Part shown: in pieces, positions 56,503-64,000 of the stretch
How the letters are laid out: each line of letters starts with the position of its first letter
Position numbering within the stretch: the first letter of the stretch is position 1
NCBI GenBank assembly: GCA_021464415.1
Contig: CM038471.1
Location: forward strand, 16,530,422-16,594,421
Length of the DNA stretch: 64,000 nt
Reading direction: 5' to 3'
From: Lonicera japonica
Lineage: Eukaryota > Streptophyta > Magnoliopsida > Dipsacales > Caprifoliaceae
Program-made: the position numbers and the translations under genes
Notes under the pieces: generated by a model
Told to the model about the DNA's origin: nothing
Databases searched by the model: none
Seen by the model: the letters and a program-made list of their open reading frames with translations, nothing else

Positions 56503-57793
56503 ATTTTTTTTTTTTTGAAAACATTGAAATTCAGACAAAGAATTGGGTAGTTGCAAGTGAAGGTTTTTTTTCAAAGATAGCGCCTTTGGCACGAGTTACG
56601 ACCTAATTCGTTAATATGGGACATGCAAGTCACGCGCCCAATTTTAATGTTGCTATTTTGTAACGTTTATGGATTCAATCAGTGTAGCAAACCGCTAGTA
56701 AGTTTGGAAACCATTATTAATTTTGCGAGTGTCTGAAACTACTAGAGTTTAATTTTTTTCCTTCTTTTTTTTATGTTGTTAAATTAAGATTTTACTTTAG
56801 TGTAGGTTATGCAGATGATAAATTCAAACGGGGCGTCTATCCTACAAATCCCAATTCCGATATAAAGCAAGACAATTTGGATTAGTAAAAAGTGATTATG
56901 TTCACAAACATGAAGTGAAAGGTGCTGATAATTTGATAAAAGATTGAGCACAAACTTCTTCATCCATTGGTAGCTGATAATTTGATAAAAGATTGAGCCG
57001 TTCTAATGCTTTATAGTACACGACACCCACAATACATGTGTTCCACGAATATACTGCCTTTTCTAAATGACGCACCAGGGACATACTTGAAATACGAAAC
57101 CAAGCTCTCGTCGACGGCGATAAGTATTGTTAACTATGGTTAGATTTACAAACCCAGAGCGCAATTACTGCAAGTTAAACCTGAACAACTGCTATAGCGA
57201 GAGAAGGAAAGTGCAGCATAGTTCTCAAGGTTTCTTAGGAAAACATGAACTCTGATGAAACCCTTGGAGCAATCAGCTCTATTGGCATATATATATATAT
57301 ATACAAGAATTTCATTTTGAAATTAGAACAGTAACTTTGAACTAGGACAACTGCCATACTTCACATATGGTAACCATTCATAGAAATAATGTAAGCTGGT
57401 CTCATCAAATGTTTCAGTGCAAATTCTTTTTTGCAGCCGTAAAACCAGAACGATATAGTTACAAGTTTCTCGTTCCAGTCATCAACTATGAAGACAAATA
57501 GACATCATACAGAAAACACAAAATGGAACCTTAAAATGATATTACCAATACAAAATTTTGGATAAAGTTCAGAATTAATCCTCTACCTAACACTCCCCCC
57601 ACCCAAAAAAAAAAAGCCACCCAAACAGCTTACAATATGAATCAAAAGCCATTGCAAACAAGCAGGAGGAAAGTTAGAGAGAAACAAGAAACATCGAAAT
57701 AAGCTACAACCTTGAAATTAGAGATGGATACAGCTTGTTTTCTATCACTTAGGAGTCTTTGCTTTTCCGTTCACCAAGACAATTAAAAGAATT

Positions 57794-60416
57794 TTATCTT
57801 CTCCTTACACCACTAGACTTATTGTGAAGCTCCAAGATCTGCTCAAGGGAAACCAGGGACCATCTGTCATCAGTTTGTGTATATACCTTCTGATTGAGGG
57901 AGTCTATTATTATGCTAATGTTGCCAAAGCCATATATCTGATGACCATCTTGCATTCTCCCATATTTAGGCTTAAACAACAAACCATGCTGTTGTGCATA
58001 AGCTTCAATAACTTCTTTCAAGCTCATTTCACGTCCACCTCCACCTATATCCGCCGTCTCAGTTGTACTGCCGCCCAAGATTGCAGATGCTCGTTGTTGA
58101 GCTTGCACCGCTGCTTTTTGCTGAGCCTCAAACTGCCTTTGCTCGAGCACCCTAAGATAACTAATGTTCTCCTTCAAACCAGGTTGGGCCACCTCCATGC
58201 CTTCGACAGCCTGGTTCATCATGTCCAGACCCAGATTAAGCCGGTAGCGTATATGCTCATTTGCAAGAAGTTCAGGTGGGATAAGTTCTTTCCAGCCCAA
58301 ATACCATTGCGTCACTTCTTCAAAGTTTGGGTGTGAGCACAACCAGTGATATAGAACCTCTTGCCACTTGTTGAAGAACAAGTCCATCAAATGAAGCATG
58401 TGATGAACCGGAATAGCAGTGGCCCAAGTCCGTACCCAATAAAACTCATCAAGCTTCTGATTTGATGGATTTATTTGGAAACAGTGCATCACTTCCAACA
58501 ACTTTGGAATAATACAACGGACCATCAACTTTCCCAACTGGTTGGATCAAACACGGTCTTCCAAGGTGACAATATAGTGTAAGCTGACATATCACTGGGG
58601 TGCCAAGCGTGAAGAACACTTTCCAATCTGATGCGAATTGTGAGATAGAAAGTCTCCAACTTCTGTCTCAACAAGGGTAGCCATGGATGCAGCCAAGAAT
58701 GTATTGCAATGGTCTCTCTGCGTGGATCCCATGAGTCCACCGCAGCTGATAATTTTGGCATAACAATGTTGTCCAGTATGCTCTGGAGGACAGGGGGAGG
58801 CAGCAGCCTTTCCCAAGACTCCAAAAAACGAAGCATCGGTTCAGGGTCTCCTTGCCTGCCAAGTATTGGTGCCTGATATCCTCACAGCAGGAAACACAAC
58901 TTCCATAAATAGCATAGCATAGGGTGATGCTGCATCAAAGTCCAAATAATCCTCTCCATGCAAAAGGTTTTTCCACAAGGATACCAGTTCCAGCCCATGT
59001 GTTGGATTTAGAAGTGGGTCCCATCCCTGAAACATCCTGATAAACAGAGGTAGAGCAAATGAGCATGCAATGCTCGACAAATTACACAACTTGTATTCAT
59101 CAGCATATTGTCCCTGCAAGTCCCCAAATGACCTTGCAAGGGAATCTAGGGTCAATGTTCCAGACAAGTTCTCATCACTTATCCGGTCCAATACACCAAC
59201 TATTTCTTCCATATGATCAAGCTGCTTCTTTTGGCAAGCAGCTTCGAGTTTAAGCTTCTCCTTCTCCTTCTGCAGATTGACCACCATCTCCCTCTCATTC
59301 CTCAAATCACGGTCAATCTTCTGTATATCAAGCTCCGCTAAATCAACAATCAATCTCACATTGTGCTGAAGTTCAGGGCATGTGGATATCGTTTTCCCTT
59401 GCTTTCTCTTCGGCATTCAAGTTCTCCAAGTTCGTCAACACTCGAACTTGCGGGCCCCTCATATCGAACACTTTCTGAACAACTTCCAGGCCCTGTTCCT
59501 GCTTCTTGGCCAATAACTCTTCGGCAGTTAAATAATCCATCTTTTTCTTATTATTCAGCAGAGAATGCTTGGACTTGGACCAAGGCTTCTCTTTCAAGCG
59601 CCCCACGGTAGGGGGAGCTGCTGCATGAGGCAAAGACTTCTTATCCTCCACTTCCTGCAATGTTGGTAAAGAGGCCTCTTTGTAATCGTTGAAACCCATC
59701 CCCATATTCTTGGGTCGCAGCTTTGCTTCTATCGGAGCAACAATACCTTGCTCGTTCTTCCCAAGCCCACCTCCTTTGTATCCCATCTTTTCAAGCAGCT
59801 TCATCCCAATCCCTTTTGTGTGCTTCTCAAACTTACCAACGTCGCCCTCCTCTGGTTCTCTCCTATTTCCCACTTGAGAAGATTTCTGGGTTAACTTGAA
59901 CTTCTCCCTTTCCCTCTCGCGCCGCTGCTGTGCACCTTCCTTGATCTTCTTCCCAAAGGCAGTGGGCAAAAAGCTATTGTCGGTGCTGTCATCTTCTCCT
60001 TCTCCATGTACATGTAATTGATCTCCATTTGTGAGAGATCCAGAATGGAAGCCTAGGCCGGAGCTGGATGCTGCTCTGAGTCCCAAACCGACAGCCCCCA
60101 CATCTTCCCCATTGTCTTCCTTGGCATTGCCATCAATCTCTTGGCTGGGCATGACGGTGCCAGTGGAGATGAAATTAACTGGCTTGGTGAGGTCGGGGGC
60201 CTTCTTGGAGAGATCTTTTCTTCGCTTCCTGGAGCTGCCTCCACCGTCAGAGGAGTCACTGTCACCAGAGGCAAATATGCCATAGAGCACGTCATCTTTA
60301 GTCTGTGGGGGGCGCTTGTCCTTGCGCTTCCCATAATAGAATTCTCCACCAATCCACTGACCATCATCATAATCATTCTCCATCCCAAATCGTTCCATTT
60401 CTTGATACTCGTCCAT
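57794..60416 (-). CDS. STIPL1: STIPL1/TFIP11 (Ntr1-like) G-patch splicing factor, three frameshifts
   Basis: Near-complete homologue of the plant TFIP11/Ntr1 protein. It activates the Prp43-type helicase for spliceosome disassembly in the nucleus; in Arabidopsis, STIPL1/NTR1 affects clock-gene splicing. The start at 60,416 ([17 protein letters not shown]) fits the family. The TIP N-terminal acidic region covers residues about 5-100, the G-patch about 199-245 ([19 protein letters not shown]), then a coiled coil and GCFC domain to [17 protein letters not shown] at 57,797. Total coding span is 2,623 nt, close to the usual 850 or so residues. Three one-base indels break it: near 59,376-59,378 (extra C in CCC), 58,846-58,852 (extra A in AGGAGACC) and 58,529-58,533 (a base missing in GGGAAAG). 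Protein similarity continues uninterrupted across all three. Single coding exon. Either a recent pseudogene or base-call errors. Confidence 0.88.
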
Positions 60417-60421
60417 AGTAT

Positions 60422-61290
60422 TCTGGAAGTTACAAAATCCTATCAAATTGTATAATTACAAACTCTATAACAATGCTTTAAAATTCGAAAGGCGTATTCA
60501 AGGCGTTTTTGCTCTAACAAGGCAAGTGTATACCATGAACAACCCATTTTACATTGATTCATTCATCTTAGTTCTAAAATTAAACATTAATGTGGTAGTG
60601 CTTCAGAAGATATCACAATAATCCATTAAACAACCCACCAACTTCTTTAATCCACAAGTAACATTTACAGAACTTATTCATACTGGCCATCTGTAATTCT
60701 TTATGTTGGAATCCCCACGGAACATGCGCAAACTTGCCTAAATTGTCACCCAAAAAAGAAAAAACAGACCCTAGTCTAAAAGCTCACTGCACAACAACTT
60801 CAGCTAGTCCTCATTGAATATTACGAGATGTTTATCTCAACATCAGCATTATGTGCCCTAGAACGGAAACACCACGCTTCGCACATACACAGCATTAAAT
60901 TAATTATACTAGGATAGGTATATATTGTAAATTTCCTGTATTTATTTATATGCATTCAATCATCTTAGTTTACATGACTAATTAAATGGAAGGCATCATA
61001 AACTACTGGAGTTGTCTAATCAAAACGCACATTAATTCCAAAACATAATGAAGCACAACTTACTAAAACCCCTCGGGTTGCATATTCAACATACCTTGAT
61101 ATTCGTCGTGCGACGAACCAGCAAAAAAACTAGTTATGTACGATTGTTTTTGCTTAAAGTAAGAATTACCGACCGGAGCACGGAATCGGTACCGTCACAC
61201 GAATATGTTCTTCGCCTCCACCGCACAGTCGACTGCGTTGTTGTAGCGAGCGATATTTAGCGGGATATATATTTCTAAATAAATCTATTT
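60422..61290 (-). promoter_or_regulatory. 5' untranslated exon, intron and promoter region of the STIPL1-like gene
   Basis: An acceptor TAACTTCCAG ends at 60,423, only 6 bp before the ATG. A good donor (CGGTCG before GTAATTC) lies at 61,170/61,169 in a GC-richer stretch, giving a probable 5'UTR intron of about 746 nt. TATATAT at 61,265-61,272 is a candidate TATA box. The presence of this intron and leader argues against a processed retrocopy. The transcription start is inferred. Confidence 0.5.
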
Positions 61291-61299
61291 CCCCCCCTT

Positions 61300-62320
61300 T
61301 TTCTTCTTAAATTCGATTTTTAGGACAGATAATGGCGATTGGAGAGGCAAAGTGGCAAACCCACTACTACCCAATTCCCCCACCGACCCTTTGTTTTCTG
61401 CATAAGCAACCTATTTATTTCCCCTTCTAATTTTAGGCATCTTTGACGCTAAACCAGATGCGCATTTATGCCTATTTTGTATGGGCGAAGTTATATGCAC
61501 CCTACCATATAATTAGGGTGTTAAAGGTATTGTGGCTATATAATTAGAGGTTATTTGATTCGGTGGCAAGTTGTCGACTTGAAAGTTCATATTCGGCGAC
61601 AGTTTACTGAATCAAATGTTCAATTTCAGTGGCAAGTTGCTGTTTATGTTAAGTCGGTGAAACGTTACCAAATCAAATGTTCAATTTCGATAATGAGCCA
61701 CCGACTGATTATTTAAATTTTCAGTGTCATTTGTGGTGTCTTGACTACAAATCAGAGGTGCATATAACATTATCCATTTTGTATGCATGCGTATTAATTT
61801 ATTTTAAGAAGTGTCGGATATAATTATTTATTTAGTTAAGATAAAATAATTTTATTTCTTAGAGCATATTTAATGGTATAATTAAAATAATAATTTTAAT
61901 TAATTTTAACAAAATTTTAAAATTAGAAAATATGAGTATGACCAGAGCACTGAGCATTCCAAGAAAGAAAGGAAAAACTGAATCATATTTTACATAATGC
62001 ATTTTATGGAGAAAGTAATTACAACGGGGGAAAACTGAATGGTCGGATATGAGAAGTGCTGAATCACATTCGGGCATCGTTTGGTGTTTGGTTGGGAATT
62101 CAATTCTCTTATTTTTTTTATGAAGGGGGAAATTAAAATTCTAGTCAAATTTCTTTTTTTGTGTTTGGTAAAACATGAAAAGTATTTAAGTATGGATGTC
62201 TTTGTTTAAAATTTTTGTAATAAATAGTAAAAAATTACAAGAGAAAATCAAACACATGGGTTCTGAAAGAAATGACTTTATCCCCTACTTTTCTCCCAGT
62301 CAAGAAAGTACTTCTAAAAT
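61300..62320. other. No gene seen
   Basis: A short local duplication TCAAATGTTCAATTTC occurs at 61,613 and 61,673. 62,070-62,340 has MITE-like phrases (TTTGGTGTTTGGTTGGGAAT; TTTACCAAATAAAG) but no defined ends. Confidence 0.4.
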
Positions 62321-62722
62321 TTGTGTTTACCAAATAAAGAAAAAAAAACCTTTACTTTTATGAGTGCTCAAATTTGTGAATCAAACAAGACCTCTGACAA
62401 AGAATGTTATTTTAAGCCGACTCCAAAAATTCCCTGGCCACAAGAACGCGAACCTGCGCAGTTTGGGAAAAAAGGTCACCAATCTGAATCCAATCATGAT
62501 ATTAGCAAGAAACCAAAATGTTACTGTGAATTTCCTCTAATGCCTTCCCATCTTGAAACCAACATCTGGAACAAAAATATTCATAAAAGCATCCTGACTC
62601 AGAAAAGTTATTCAAAGAGTGAGAGATACCCAGCATCAACATGTTCAGAACCTAACAATGGGCTCATGACATGCTGCACATACCCTTGTTCTGCCACGAT
62701 GTGCAGATATTTTAAAATATAA
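62321..62722 (+). other. Unrecognised open frame, 133 codons
   Basis: The longest open frame outside the transposon and STIPL1 regions. It is rich in Cys, Ser, Lys and Pro (CYCEFPLMPSHLETNIWNKN; CCTYPCSATMCRYF). No signal peptide, domain or family is recognised. No neighbouring exon was found. It may be chance or part of an unannotated gene. Confidence 0.25.
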
Positions 62723-62858
62723 ATTTGTTGTAATGTAATTATAAGATGAACAATATTAAATTAAAATACTATTTTGTCTACACTATTAAAAAATCAATAA
62801 TAATTTTAATAATATAATGATATATGTATAATAGATAGTGTTATAATCAGTATAACTG

Positions 62859-63015
62859 TAATACCCCGTGTTCATTTTCCCGCTTTGACCTTCTCTTAAG
62901 CCCAGTATGGCCAAGGCCCAACCTCCCTTGGGCCACTTCCAAGTGAATGTATAGAATAAAATGAGTCTTTCATAGATACAGTTTAATTCATTTTTCCTGC
63001 ATACCCCAAAATCCA
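62859..63015 (+). repeat. Gypsy LTR start and 107-bp direct repeat, copy 2
   Basis: TGTAATACCCCGTG opens the stretch (62,859), as at LTRs ending 4,857 and 7,550, and the 107-bp repeat shared with 56,396-56,502 follows at 62,909. No LTR end or internal domain is seen. Confidence 0.6.
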
Positions 63016-64000
63016 TTTTTTTTTAGTACAAATGATGGATAGATCCGAGAGCTAACTCCCAGATCTCACATTATTATTAATTAAAGTTGCAAAAGAAAGG
63101 AAGGCATCTAATTGGGCAACATGAGTTAGGTTTGGGGTTGTTTAAGTTCAATCCGAATCATATATATTGAGAGTGTTCAAGTTCAAACTCGACCCAAAGT
63201 AAAACATACTTTTTATTTTCAAACTTAACCTATTTTTTATGTAGAGGATTAATTTTGATCATTTGACACTTCTGACGATATGGGATTTTGGAGTTTTGAC
63301 CATTTTTTCCCAAACACTTTTGATTACTTTATAGTTGATTTTTTTTTTTAGTTTTGACTACAAATAGTTGTATTCTAGTACATACCGAGCCTGCAAATAT
63401 GTGTTTACAGATGTTAAGTGGACTGGACCTATTATAAATTGAGTCACTTGATACTTGAACTTGCGTGAATTTTAATTGGAGCCTAAAATGTGAGGAAAAT
63501 AAGAGATAGAATAAGAAGCTTCTTCTCAAATATATTCCAAAATAAAAAAAAAATGAAAAAAAAACATATATAGAGGGAGTGAGAAAGATAGTCCGGATTT
63601 AGTATATATGGATCTTTAATAATATTTTTTTTATTGCTAAAATATTGAGAAAATATTTTCAATGATAAAACATGTCATTACGAACCATTCCCTACTTAAA
63701 ATTTTCCATATAAGAAATGGATTGAACTTGCTGTTGGGTCCTCTATCAAGAAAATTTGGAAAATAAACCTCAATTCATTATTTCACTCGTTGAAAATTGG
63801 TGAATCATAGAGCAGTTGTGAATAAAAGTAAAAGTTGACTCCCACGCGTGGGGATGGACAATAACATATTTCAAAAAATATTAACACAAATAAAATATTC
63901 ATGTAGATGGCCCCATTCTGACCTAAAAGGCTCCTTTTATATCTTCATATATAACAAATATTGCGCTTTTTATTCTATTAGACTTCGTCTTACAATAATA
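63016..64000. other. No gene seen
   Basis: AT-rich sequence to the window edge, with no supported feature. Confidence 0.5.

Noticed and set aside
59059..60455. Plus-strand frames of 60-170 codons across 57.8-60.5 kb
   Set aside because: Antisense shadows of the STIPL1-like coding sequence.

Overview
This is nuclear DNA from a eudicot plant: AT-rich, intron-containing, with plant-type retrotransposons, SINEs and MITEs. The species cannot be fixed from the window. I support two host genes, both on the minus strand. The rest is a dense, heavily nested transposable-element landscape.

Layout. 1-13.7 kb holds decayed LTR-retrotransposon debris: an Athila/Tat-like Ty3/Gypsy gag on minus, a Ty1/Copia RT fragment on plus, a 1.5-kb solo LTR with target duplication, and a hAT MITE with a perfect 8-bp duplication. 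16.9-21.1 kb is a dead L1-type LINE on plus. It carries a SINE that is itself split by a TRIM element with a perfect 5-bp duplication, and other minus-strand LINE fragments lie within it. 21.17-44.04 kb is a 16-exon gene for a plant SSX2IP/ADIP-like (Msd1) microtubule-anchoring coiled-coil protein, rebuilt here exon by exon (about 473 aa). Two of its introns have been inflated by insertions to about 8 and 9.75 kb. 44-57.7 kb is intergenic and includes a striking array of about 17 perfect or near-perfect palindromes at 46.4-47.2 kb. 57.79-61.3 kb is a STIPL1/TFIP11 (Ntr1-like) G-patch splicing-factor gene, almost full length but with three single-base frameshifts. 61.3-64 kb is mostly unassigned.

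The most interesting structures lie in the two giant introns of the Msd1-like gene. Intron 13 holds a rearranged endogenous pararetrovirus-like locus (25.5-28.2 kb). Its promoter and leader (palindromic TGACGTCA plus TATATAAT) are present in opposite orientations as a long inverted repeat around a broken capsid-like, zinc-knuckle reading frame. One arm was later hit by two unrelated TRIM elements, and the whole block interrupts a Gypsy gag with about 125 bp of target duplicated on both sides. Intron 10 is a four-layer nest: a hAT element (8-bp TSD GTCACAAA) split by a gag-less Copia element (174-bp LTRs). The leader of that Copia, starting exactly at the primer-binding site, is TRIM sequence, and one of its LTRs was hit by a tRNA-derived SINE (15-bp TSD).

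The two genes have housekeeping roles (cortical microtubule anchoring; spliceosome disassembly) and show no functional link beyond proximity.
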